Assembly: GCA_024743315.1 (NCBI GenBank) | Contig: JANSWU010000006.1 | Coordinates: 62,001-126,000, forward strand | Reading direction: 5' to 3' | Origin: Hyphomonadaceae bacterium | GTDB lineage: Bacteria > Pseudomonadota > Alphaproteobacteria > Caulobacterales > Hyphomonadaceae | DNA: 64,000 nt | Shown: positions 35,350 to 43,749 of the stretch, piece by piece | Layout of the letters: every line of letters begins with the position of its first letter | How positions within the stretch are numbered: position 1 is the first letter of the stretch | Program-made: the position numbers and the translations under genes | Notes under the pieces: generated by a model | What the model was told of the DNA's origin: nothing | Seen by the model: the letters and a program-made list of their open reading frames with translations, nothing else | Database searches by the model: none

Positions 35350-35685
35350 CTAACGATAATGAGACTTTCGTGTCACCCCGAGTGATACGCGAAACCCTTG
35401 AAAACCGCGAAGCTAAACAAATAACGGAGCGCGATCTTATTGAAGATTCACCACCAAGATTTGTTCTCGAATATCTTCAATAGATAAAAACGTACAGGGC
35501 GCTTTGTTGCGTGGGGTCGACAGACTATCGAGTATTTAAAAATCATAATCGAAGCAAATATCGCCAACCCTCCCGTCAAGGATGGCACCCCTGGGTTCAT
35601 CACACAAAATACAACCGACGTGTTGACGGTCTTTGTTCAAGCTGGCGTAACAAAACTGGGGAAGGCATTTGAGGCACGCGGGCTA
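35350..35685. other. 336-bp divergent intergenic region between two TIR genes
   Basis: Nothing codes convincingly here. An in-frame upstream extension of the plus-strand TIR gene reaches back to about 35620, but it does not resemble the other TIR starts. The stretch must hold promoters for the two divergent genes. I saw no convincing operator. Confidence 0.5.
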
Positions 35686-36606
35686 TTGTTTTTCATTTCT
35701 TATAGAAGACAGGACACCCAATATGAGGCGGATCGGCTTTGCAGCTTCCTAAGACCGTTATTCGCCGAACCTGACAAAAACATATTCATTGATATCGATA
35801 ATATACCACTCGGCGTGGACTTCGAGGAGCATTTAAAATCGCAGGTTGCGAGATGCGAAATATTGCTCGCGTTGATCGGGAAAGGTTGGCTTGAAGCCAC
35901 CGACCCGAAGACGGGGTTGCGTCGGTTAGACCTACAGAATGATTTCGTGCGCATCGAAATTAGCTCGGCTCTTCAACGTGGAATTAGGGTTATCCCTATT
36001 CTCTTCGATGGTGCCGAAGTCCCAAGTGAAGTTGATTTACCCACCCCTCTCAAGCCACTATCCAAACGTCACGGGATCCAAATAAATCGCATCAGCTTCG
36101 AGAGTGACGTGATGCGGCTATTAAATGGACTCAACATAAAAGCGGGGTCCTCTGGAGAACCTGCATCGCCTCTACGACCGACACATGAGAGCTCAAAGAA
36201 AGAGATTAACCAGACAAATTACTCAACTTTCCTCAATGAGTTTTTGTTGCCAGTACTCAAATGCCTTCAAAAGGATAACGCTATCTGGTCGAGGATCCTG
36301 GGTGTTCGAAAGGACGCCTCAACTTTGGAATTCAAAATCGCTGCACAAATCGAAAAAGAAGAGATATTTCCGAACCACCAAAAGGTCATCGATTTGATCG
36401 GCCTTTGGAGACACGAGCCGATCGTAGATGATGACACTGAGTTAGCAGAAGTTTTAGATGCCTATCTGGATCATGTCACGGTTTACAAAACGATCAGACA
36501 AACGGGTGATCTAAACTCACTCCCGATCGACGTAGGTGCGCCGTGGCCAGATGCAATTTATGCGATTCTGCAAAAACGTGTGCAAGAACACCAGCAGAGC
36601 AAGTAA
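35686..36606 (+). CDS. TIR domain protein with unknown C-terminal domain
   Basis: TTG at 35686 is the best start: it gives FFISYRRQDTQYEAD directly at the N-terminus, as in its paralogues, and GAGGC lies upstream. The frame stays open 22 codons further left. TIR spans about 1-150 (IFIDIDNIPLGVDF, DFVRIEISSAL with Glu, PILFDGAEVP). The TIR is very close to those at 33079-35313 and 36657-38135. Residues about 175-306 form a soluble, helical domain that I do not recognise, with no membrane helix. The gene therefore keeps the TIR but has a different C-terminal module from its neighbours. Confidence 0.88.
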   Translation: MFFISYRRQDTQYEADRLCSFLRPLFAEPDKNIFIDIDNIPLGVDFEEHLKSQVARCEILLALIGKGWLEATDPKTGLRRLDLQNDFVRIEISSALQRGIRVIPILFDGAEVPSEVDLPTPLKPLSKRHGIQINRISFESDVMRLLNGLNIKAGSSGEPASPLRPTHESSKKEINQTNYSTFLNEFLLPVLKCLQKDNAIWSRILGVRKDASTLEFKIAAQIEKEEIFPNHQKVIDLIGLWRHEPIVDDDTELAEVLDAYLDHVTVYKTIRQTGDLNSLPIDVGAPWPDAIYAILQKRVQEHQQSK

Positions 36607-36610
36607 AGCA

Positions 36611-36625
36611 AACCTGAAGCAGGTT
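36611..36625. terminator. Small hairpin between convergent TIR genes
   Basis: AACCTG and CAGGTT form a 6-bp stem with a 3-nt loop just after the plus-strand stop; ATGCATTTTCTG follows. It could terminate transcription between the convergent TIR genes, but the stem is short. Confidence 0.35.
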
Positions 36626-36656
36626 ATGCATTTTCTGCCGTTCACGAGGTACGCAG

Positions 36657-38135
36657 TCAGTCAGAGTCTTTTTGCCAAACGCAATCCCTCATTTCGCTCG
36701 TTTTGAGCCAATCGGTAGAACTTGGTTGGATGATACGTAGATCGTCATCCTTTAGCAGGATATCATAGTCATCTGCGAGTGACGTCGTTCGAAACCGGCC
36801 AGGTGCAACAGTCTGAAGTGGATCACCGATTGAAGCTTGGTCAATCCCTATAAGATTTACCCATCGGTACTCACCCAACAGCATATCGAACTTCTTAATT
36901 ATCACTCTCTCGGAGGTGTTTCCCTGAGAAAATGATAGACGAGGACATCCGGCGTCGCTTGACCGCCATGTTCCTAGCAAAGCAGAGCGTGGGATTGTTG
37001 GGGTAGTATTTTGAGTTGCAGGATCCTGCACCGCATTTGTGGGGCCAGCCTGCTCAGCGGTCGAGCGGTTCGCATCTCCTTCTGCTTCGTTGACTTCCCT
37101 CGTGCTACGACCTGAGATCACGTCGAGGGGTAGTCGACCCTCGTTCTCCACGGTCGTGTATAAGTCCCCACTCCCAAGGGTCGTGTCTGTGGCTTGCCTC
37201 ACAGGGTCTTCTTGCATATCGATCAGATCGGTCGGATGCGCCGGCACGCTATCCTGCGAAAACATCCCATTCGTCATCAACACTACTGTAGACAGCGCCA
37301 CCACAACTATTGGTATCGCCCATAAAGCCAATTTCGTTGTTGCATTTTCGCTGTCGGTTGTTTGAGCTCTTTTTTGCGCACGACGCGCCACCTGTTCTAA
37401 AGCGCGAAACACGCCGCGCGGATTTTGCGCGAACCAAAACGCTATTGCATCAGCATCAGATTGATCAACTTTGGACCAACTCGCTAACTGCTCCAACCTT
37501 TCCTGGGCGGTCGTAGTTTCTGGTCCATCGGAGAACCTATTTAGGAATTCGCGGTATTCAGTTTCATCAAGACTTTTCTCGAGAGACGAGAAAACCGCTG
37601 CGCGTTCTTTGGCCTCAGCGTTTTGCAAACTGGCTTTACCAGCCCAGGTTGATCGATTGCGAAAGCGCAGATCACTTGAAATTGGAAGTCCGTTGATCAT
37701 TCTCGCCACGTCAGCATCAAAAGATAGCCTTTGCACCGGAACCCCGTTTCGCCTTGAAAGAGGTTTTAGTTCCTCTGGCAACTGATCAGGGGACGGAAAT
37801 GGCGCTCCATCAAGAAGCACTGGCACTACCGGTATTCCGCGCTTTAGCGCCGCAGCAATTTCAATTCGAACAAAGTCATTCGGTTCATTGATGCGTGGCT
37901 TCCCGCTCACAGGATCTGCTTGCAACCATCGATCGCCAATTAATGCAAGCAGCACCTCACATTGACTCACTTTACTGCTAAGGTGCTCAATGAAATCAAC
38001 ACCGAAAGGAATGTTGTCAATATCGATGAAAATATCGTGCTTGGGGTCGTCGACATATTGCTTGAGTGCGGTATGCAGCCGATCCGCTTGGTGCTGACTG
38101 TCCTCTCTTCTATAGCTGATAAAGAACTTCGCCAT
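36657..38135 (-). CDS. TIR - membrane helix - unknown C-terminal domain protein
   Basis: The 492-residue protein opens with AKFFISYRREDSQHQAD. TIR covers about 1-155 (IFIDIDNIPFGVDF, DFVRIEIAAAL with Glu, PVLLDG). A juxta-TIR helical module (about 185-250, SLDETEYREFLNRF) matches that of the gene at 33079-35313. A membrane helix lies at about 263-285. The following Thr/Asn-rich linker and terminal domain (about 385-492; LLGTWRSSDAG, then a Trp-rich end with DCVW) look like a small beta-sheet domain of lipocalin-like style and would be periplasmic. It lacks Sel1 repeats. This is a variant sensor on the same TIR chassis. Confidence 0.88.
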   Translation of the reverse strand: MAKFFISYRREDSQHQADRLHTALKQYVDDPKHDIFIDIDNIPFGVDFIEHLSSKVSQCEVLLALIGDRWLQADPVSGKPRINEPNDFVRIEIAAALKRGIPVVPVLLDGAPFPSPDQLPEELKPLSRRNGVPVQRLSFDADVARMINGLPISSDLRFRNRSTWAGKASLQNAEAKERAAVFSSLEKSLDETEYREFLNRFSDGPETTTAQERLEQLASWSKVDQSDADAIAFWFAQNPRGVFRALEQVARRAQKRAQTTDSENATTKLALWAIPIVVVALSTVVLMTNGMFSQDSVPAHPTDLIDMQEDPVRQATDTTLGSGDLYTTVENEGRLPLDVISGRSTREVNEAEGDANRSTAEQAGPTNAVQDPATQNTTPTIPRSALLGTWRSSDAGCPRLSFSQGNTSERVIIKKFDMLLGEYRWVNLIGIDQASIGDPLQTVAPGRFRTTSLADDYDILLKDDDLRIIQPSSTDWLKTSEMRDCVWQKDSD

Positions 38136-38423
38136 TCCGAAAGGCCCTATACATTTGAACAGCAGTTCAAATCATCGAGACTGAATTATCAAGCAGAATG
38201 TCGCATCGTTTGCGCCAGCGCGCCGGGTATTCAAGGAATCGAAGACAGAACCTTAGATACGACCCGGATCAGCTTTGCCGCAGGACGGTGTCACCCGTTA
38301 GTAGCATGGCAAAACTGGAACTTAATTTCAGAAATTCTAGTACGGCAAAGGTGAAACGCAAAAGAGCAACGATGCGATTTGTTTTTTGATTGCGATAATA
38401 ATTTTCGCTGGGGATAAGCCTCA

Positions 38424-40160
38424 TCAGTCAAGTGGCTTAACTGGTTTGTCCTCCCAATAACCAACACACCAAGCGATTGATTTCCGGTCTTGTGGGTCAC
38501 TGCATCGGATCTGTTCGTGAATCGGTATCCGACGACTTTCGTACTCAGATTTCAAACGCGCGACCAGATCGCCCAGTTCTGCATCATTTGTTGCGAGTGA
38601 CACATTCCGAATTTCTCGTGCGGCAGCCCTGGTCAAGGCGTCAAAATGTGGATTTGGTTCGTATACCCAAAAAGCGTCTTCGCGTATTGAGTAAAAATCT
38701 TTTCGAAGGGCTTCCTCCAAGTATTGTTTGCCCAATTCGATATTGCGCTGAACGTGCTCACCGTCGATGTAATATTTTGCCAATGCCAGACTGGCGAGCC
38801 TATGACCGAATTTGCGTCCGTCCTGATAGTGCTCAAGTGCGCGACCGTGGTTGACAGGAACCCCACCTATTCCATTCTCTGCCATCCAACCAAGTTGAGT
38901 ATGGGCTAGCGGTGTTATAGACGGATTCACAATGGACGTAATGAAATAGCTCCTGGCAAGCTCTTCGTCGCGCGCTACACCAATACCGTTTGCGAGCCTC
39001 ACGCCAGTATTATAGCGTGAGCGATTGTAACCTTCTTCCGCTGCTTTAAACCCGATTCTGTAGGCTTTCTCCAGATCGACAGGCTCCCTCACTCCGGCGG
39101 CTGCAAATCGGGCCAGCGCGCTTCGCGCAGTCGCCTCCCCTCTTCGATCGGCCCTCTCAAAGTAATCTCGAGCTAAATCAAAATCCTGCCCTGCCTGTGC
39201 TTCCCCATCAACATGTCTCAAACCAACGCTCATCAAGGCTCTTAAACTGCCAAGCTCCACCGACCTGCGAACATGCTCCATGCCCGCGTTCGGTTCGCTT
39301 CCGGCGAAGTAGGCGCGGGAGAGGTTTAGGTGCATTCGCGGGCTATTAGGAACCGCATCTACGGCTTTGGTACAGGCCTCTTGCGCCGCCAGAGGGTCCT
39401 CTCTAACTTCGGAAATTGTTTTCCCGTCGATATCTCGCGGAAGCGTACGGTCCAAGTGATGACCCGCGAGGGCATCACACTGCCTCATGATCTCAAGCGT
39501 CTCCTGATCCGTAACAATTGGTTCCGTACCTTTGGTTGGAGCGAAAGTAATTCCTTGTGGGGTATGATCTTGTTCAGCGGTTGAAGACGATAGGCCCCAA
39601 TAAATAGCCGCCATCACAAAAATAGATATTCCAGCAAAGGCAGCCAAAGCTAATGTGTTCGATCCGGAGAGAAAGCCCGCAAGTCGACCGCCTTGCTTAG
39701 TTTGACTTTTGATTGTCAGTTTTTCTAGCAAGCGGTCTACGTCATGATCGAATGTCCGCAGCTGCACGTGTTCTGCATTGCGCAATGCCAGTTCAGAAAT
39801 CTCATTTGGAAGTTCAGCTTTAGATGGCATCTCAGCGCCGTCGATAAGCACGGGAACCACCGGGATCCCACGGGCTAGCGCTTCTGCAATTTCAACTCGG
39901 ACAAAATCGTCGTCGTCATCGATGCGTCTGGTCAAGCCGCCGTCTGCACTGGCGGTTAACCAGAGGCGTCCGATAATTACGAGTAACAAATCGCAATTTT
40001 GAACTGCGTTAGAGATATGCTCGGAAAAATCGACCCCCGCGGGAATTGAATCGATGTCGATAAAGACCTCAGTTTCAGGGGCGCTGCGCGCGATGGTTTG
40101 CGCCAACCGCTGTGTAGGCCATTTTGAGTCTTCCCGCCGATAACTAAGGAATACTTTCAT
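38424..40160 (-). CDS. TIR - membrane helix - Sel1-repeat protein (578 aa)
   Basis: TIR covers 1 to about 155 (KVFLSYRREDSKWP, VFIDIDSIPAGVDF, DFVRVEIAEALARGI with Glu, PVLIDGAEMP). A membrane helix lies at about 172-192, much nearer the TIR than in the gene at 33079-35313. The extracytoplasmic part starts with CDALAGHHLDRTLPRD and NSPRMHLNLSRAYFAG, continues with Sel1-like repeats and ends with a tail containing FWVYEPNPHF and RRIPIHEQIRC. The CDxLAGH start segment and the tail motifs recur in two other genes, so they are conserved parts of one sensor family. It is separated from the next TIR gene upstream by 160 bp and is probably transcribed on its own or with it. Confidence 0.9.
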   Translation of the reverse strand: MKVFLSYRREDSKWPTQRLAQTIARSAPETEVFIDIDSIPAGVDFSEHISNAVQNCDLLLVIIGRLWLTASADGGLTRRIDDDDDFVRVEIAEALARGIPVVPVLIDGAEMPSKAELPNEISELALRNAEHVQLRTFDHDVDRLLEKLTIKSQTKQGGRLAGFLSGSNTLALAAFAGISIFVMAAIYWGLSSSTAEQDHTPQGITFAPTKGTEPIVTDQETLEIMRQCDALAGHHLDRTLPRDIDGKTISEVREDPLAAQEACTKAVDAVPNSPRMHLNLSRAYFAGSEPNAGMEHVRRSVELGSLRALMSVGLRHVDGEAQAGQDFDLARDYFERADRRGEATARSALARFAAAGVREPVDLEKAYRIGFKAAEEGYNRSRYNTGVRLANGIGVARDEELARSYFITSIVNPSITPLAHTQLGWMAENGIGGVPVNHGRALEHYQDGRKFGHRLASLALAKYYIDGEHVQRNIELGKQYLEEALRKDFYSIREDAFWVYEPNPHFDALTRAAAREIRNVSLATNDAELGDLVARLKSEYESRRIPIHEQIRCSDPQDRKSIAWCVGYWEDKPVKPLD

Positions 40161-40320
40161 CGCTTAATCCAGGATTTCTGAGTATAGGTAGCTTGCCATT
40201 TCGTAAGAAGATCTAGAGAAACAGCGGCGCGCCCAGGCCAAGCCTTATCTCCAAACACTACGCCACGACGCTCAGGCCTATTCCGTGCTCTTGAGCAGGA
40301 TTGGAATTGAGGCGATATTT

Positions 40321-41991
40321 TCATTTCACATATGAGCCTATGGCTGGTTGGAGGTATATCCTTCTTGGGAAGCGTCCACTATCACGACCTTGTATAAGTG
40401 ATGAGAGCGCTTCCCTTAGTTCGGGGTGAGGCTGCATTTCCAACAACACCTCACAGGCTTCTATGAAACGGTCGATCATTTCGATTTCACTGGGATTAAT
40501 TTCGTAGACCCAGTAAACGTCGTCTAAAATTGGATTAAACTCAGAACTTAAATACTTCGACAGAGCTTCCGCCATAGTGTCCAACGCGTCAGTCGTTGAA
40601 CGTGCATTAGAGGTTTCTAGTCTTGCAAGATTTAGACTGGCGAGACGATATTGTCCTTCGGATGCAAGCTCATAAAACCTCATCGCGGCGGGTATGTCGC
40701 TTGAAACCCCGATGCCGGTCTCGAGAAGCCACCCGAAAAAATTTTGGGCAACCGGGTCAGTTGTATTTTGTGTAGCGGTTTGACAGAAGCTCGCGCCGGT
40801 CGCGGTATCTTTTGATACCCCTATTCCATGAATACTTTGCACGCACACATTATATTGTGAACGGCTAAGGCCACGTTTTGCTGCGTCCAAATTGTAGCTA
40901 TACGCGGATTGTTTGTCGATCGGTTCCGTTATCCCTAATGAGGGAAATACTGAGAGAAGTCCGATCGCGCGCGGATCACCCATGCTCGCAGCTTCGTCTA
41001 GCAATTGCCTTGCTTTATCGTAATCGTTCGCCACTCCCCTGCCCTCCATAAATCTGATGGCGAGAGTCACGGTGGCCGAAACAGAACCGAGATCGCTTGC
41101 AGCATTTAAGAAATCTACTTGGTAAGTTCGCTCTCCTCTGGCCGCTTGAATTCGAGCAAACAGCCATAATAACTCGGGATTGGATGGGTCGCTTTGCAGA
41201 GCACTACCGCAGCTCTCTTCTGCCTTTTCCGCCACAGCTCCTAACTCCGTCACCGTCTTACCGATCACTCCAGCCGGTAAGTTTGGATCAAGATTGTGCC
41301 CTGCAAGCTGATAGCATTCTTGTACCAGTTTAGATTGGAGATCCTCGGCATTCTGCTTTAACGGACCGATCTTGGATCGAACTAATTCGATCGCGATGCC
41401 TTCAGGCGTTTGAACTTCGCTCTGCGAGCCAGATGTTGTTTGAGAATTCCACGCGAACAACGAAGCTATTGCAAGCGCACCGATCGCGACCGCGGCGACA
41501 ACTGAGTGTTGACCGACCCGGCTCAGAAGGGTCTCCTTAGTTATTCCAACTTTCTTAAATAACCTCTGACAATCAAGCTCGAAGCTTTGATTGTTTATGA
41601 CTTCTCCATTTCGGCGGAGAAGCCCCGAGATGCTCTCAGGAATAGAGTCCGCTGAAGGCAGTTGTGCACCATCAACTAACGTGGGCACCACTTTAATGTT
41701 CCGAGAAAGCGCTTCTTCGATCTCAAGTCTAACAAAATCATCGGGTTCGAAAATTCTGCGAAGACCCGTGTCAGCGTTCGACTCCGAAACCCATCTGGTG
41801 CCGATTACAGCGATTAAAATGTCTGTCTGATTCAGCTTCTCTCTAATATAGTCACCATAATCAATTCCCGCGGGGATCGAGTCGACGTCGATGAATATGC
41901 TTTCTTGCGGGATCAACTTGGATAATTCTGCGCTGATCTTTTGCGCAGGCCAATAGGAATCGCTTCGGCGATAACTAATGAAAACGTTCAT
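40321..41991 (-). CDS. TIR - membrane helix - Sel1-repeat protein (556 aa)
   Basis: TIR covers 1 to about 160 (NVFISYRRSDSYWPAQ, IFIDVDSIPAGIDY, DFVRLEIEEALSRNI with Glu, PTLVDGAQLP). A membrane helix follows at about 180-198 (VVAAVAIGALAIASLFAW). The external part keeps the family start CYQLAGHNLDPNLPAG, then Sel1-like repeats (MEGRGVANDYDKARQLLDEA is the clearest, cited as MEGRGVANDYDKARQL). Its tail is more divergent, with YWVYEINPSEI kept but the final HExIxC motif lost. It is the most diverged member of the trio, which could reflect a different ligand or early decay. Confidence 0.9.
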   Translation of the reverse strand: MNVFISYRRSDSYWPAQKISAELSKLIPQESIFIDVDSIPAGIDYGDYIREKLNQTDILIAVIGTRWVSESNADTGLRRIFEPDDFVRLEIEEALSRNIKVVPTLVDGAQLPSADSIPESISGLLRRNGEVINNQSFELDCQRLFKKVGITKETLLSRVGQHSVVAAVAIGALAIASLFAWNSQTTSGSQSEVQTPEGIAIELVRSKIGPLKQNAEDLQSKLVQECYQLAGHNLDPNLPAGVIGKTVTELGAVAEKAEESCGSALQSDPSNPELLWLFARIQAARGERTYQVDFLNAASDLGSVSATVTLAIRFMEGRGVANDYDKARQLLDEAASMGDPRAIGLLSVFPSLGITEPIDKQSAYSYNLDAAKRGLSRSQYNVCVQSIHGIGVSKDTATGASFCQTATQNTTDPVAQNFFGWLLETGIGVSSDIPAAMRFYELASEGQYRLASLNLARLETSNARSTTDALDTMAEALSKYLSSEFNPILDDVYWVYEINPSEIEMIDRFIEACEVLLEMQPHPELREALSSLIQGRDSGRFPRRIYLQPAIGSYVK

Positions 41992-42334
41992 CTGGAAACG
42001 CTAACATGAACGTAGTAATACTCAAATGGGTTTTTACTGAGTGAGGAAAATATTCCGTCGTCACTTGGCTTCTATTTGCTCCGATTTTTGCAATCACCTC
42101 GAATTGGCCGTTAGTTACTGGTCTTGCCAATTCCAAGAATCGCCTAGACGGGGTCTGTTTAAATCTCATCGCCAGGATCAAAGAGATCGACTTGACTGTT
42201 CGCAACCATAATCGACACGATCCAGCGCCATTTAAGCATAAGGATCAACCAAACCCTGTGAGAACCGACTCTGGGAGAATACACGCAACTTGCATTTTTA
42301 GGGCCTTTCTGGATCAGTCTTCCCGATATCCGGA
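41992..42334. other. 343-bp divergent intergenic region
   Basis: No supported gene. Lies between the minus-strand TIR gene and the plus-strand phage-like pair, and must contain both promoters. Nothing repetitive was seen. Confidence 0.5.
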
Positions 42335-42826
42335 GTGAATCAAATGACAGAGACATCAAACGAGAATGGCGATGCCGAAGTTCACATCGATCAACAACCC
42401 GAGCCCGCGCAGGAAATCCTCCCAGTGCCCATTCTGCGGTCGAACACGCAATCCAGAATAACGACACACCTTGAACGCCTGGATGAGGCGATTGCGATCT
42501 GTAACGCGGGTTTAGCGTCGGCCAATGGAAACGCAAAAACGGTTGATATTTATCTTCGTCATTTGACCCGCTTGATCGCTTTATCTGGCCGGCTTGAGGA
42601 AACCCGTTTTCGAATGAACTTCGTGTTTCAAAAGGAAGAAGCCAGCATAGAAGAGAAACGGGCGCAGCAAACGAATGCAGAATTGGAAGAAACTCTACAA
42701 AAGTACACAGACGATCAATTGGCCGTCGTAAGACAACTCATGGAGGTCTACGGTGAGCGGATCCCCTTCGGCGAATTACTTGAAAAAGCAGTTGCAGAGT
42801 ATAAGGCAGAAAATGGGATCGAGTAA
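42335..42826 (+). CDS. Hypothetical protein, coiled-coil, partner of HGG-motif gene
   Basis: The 163-residue protein begins with an acidic, Gln/Pro-rich N-terminus (about 1-35), followed by a mostly helical, charged body with likely coiled coil (about 85-135, EEASIEEKRAQQTNAELEET). It is soluble. It overlaps the start of the next gene by 14 bp, so the two are coupled. Proteins of this kind commonly accompany HGG-motif proteins in phage-derived or integrated segments, but I cannot assign a function. Confidence 0.65.
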   Translation: MNQMTETSNENGDAEVHIDQQPEPAQEILPVPILRSNTQSRITTHLERLDEAIAICNAGLASANGNAKTVDIYLRHLTRLIALSGRLEETRFRMNFVFQKEEASIEEKRAQQTNAELEETLQKYTDDQLAVVRQLMEVYGERIPFGELLEKAVAEYKAENGIE

Positions 42827-43079
42827 GATGCACGAAAGCCCACGATGCGGCGCGCGGACTCGTGCCGGAACGCCGTGCCAATCGCCAGCCGTCAAAGGGA
42901 AAACTCGTTGCAGGATGCATGGGGGAGCAGACGGCTCAGGCGCGCCGGCAGGCAATAAGAATGCCCTAAAAACAGGGCTGTATACCAAAGCGGCGATGGC
43001 TGAACGCAGACGTTTAAAAGCAATAGCAGATGAGGCAGAAGCCTTTCTTCAAGAAACTAAGAGTAACGATCTGGCTTGA
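42813..43079 (+). CDS. HGG-motif small protein, phage-like
   Basis: The product carries an N-terminal Cys pattern (CGARTRAGTPCQ, then TRCRMHGG), followed by GNKNALKTGLYT, the signature of small HGGxSTG-type proteins found beside phage and mobile-element genes. Cys and His spacing suggests a metal site. I choose ATG 42813 because AAGG lies six bases upstream; ATG 42828 is also possible. A link to DNA packaging or a terminase-like function is sometimes assumed for this family but is not proven. It lies in the island's right part near the integrase. Confidence 0.7.
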   Translation: MGSSKMHESPRCGARTRAGTPCQSPAVKGKTRCRMHGGADGSGAPAGNKNALKTGLYTKAAMAERRRLKAIADEAEAFLQETKSNDLA

Positions 43080-43749
43080 TCTCACCACATCGCGCAAGGG
43101 AGAGCCGACCCTTGGCATTATTGGGCGAGGTCTGCCCTGCCTGTCCGTCAACACAGCCGCAGACTAAGTACGGATTGGCGATCGAGCGCATCAGCACAAC
43201 ACTCATAAAGGGCTGGTGGCCGGTCGATTATGCTGCTTTGATAAAAACTACCCGCGCCAACTACACCGAACCAGAACGATTTGTAGAGTTCAGATTCTAC
43301 ACTCAAGACGATGATCGGTTGGATGATCAAAAATCGACGTATCGATATTGTGCAGGATAGCAAGCGAGTAGATTTTATTAGAGCGGCTTACTCGGGGCGA
43401 CTTTGGGACTGTCAGCAAAACGCCGACCGGCCTACGTTTACCCGTTCCAATGTATCAGCAGCCCGATGATGGCTGTGGCATGAGTTGTCATATGCATGGA
43501 GTAACAGGTCCAGTAGCGCCTTTGGGATATCAGAACGCGCTCAAGCTTGAGAAGTATTCGATGGTCGAAGCGATGCGAGTGCTTTCGAATATGAACAGAT
43601 AGTTCAAAACAAATACGGCCACATTTACTCGTGCATTCGGAACAGGCAAAGCACAGGCGTTTGATACAACCAGGACTTCTCTCATTAATGACAGGTCGGC
43701 AGTTTTAGATATAGAAACCCTATGCTGACTTCGGGTGGAGATTTTCAGT
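43080..43749. other. 670-bp stretch without a convincing gene
   Basis: Several short open frames occur (for example 43076-43360 and one of about 79 codons near 43365-43602), but none has a good start, ribosome-binding site and recognisable product together. The stretch carries a copy of the dispersed motif at 43116-43131. It may be decayed mobile-element DNA plus the promoter of the TIR-FGE gene. Confidence 0.5.
43116..43131 (+). repeat. Dispersed motif CATTATTGGGCGAGGT
   Basis: One mismatch (T for C) from the copy at 18459-18474. Followed by TCTGCCCTGCC, a decayed version of the second hairpin arm seen at 2398-2407. Confidence 0.4.

Noticed and set aside
43076-43360. 94-codon plus-strand frame after the HGG gene
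   Set aside because: No ribosome-binding site or recognisable family; the N-terminal part overlaps the dispersed motif. Possibly a remnant, not supported as a gene.
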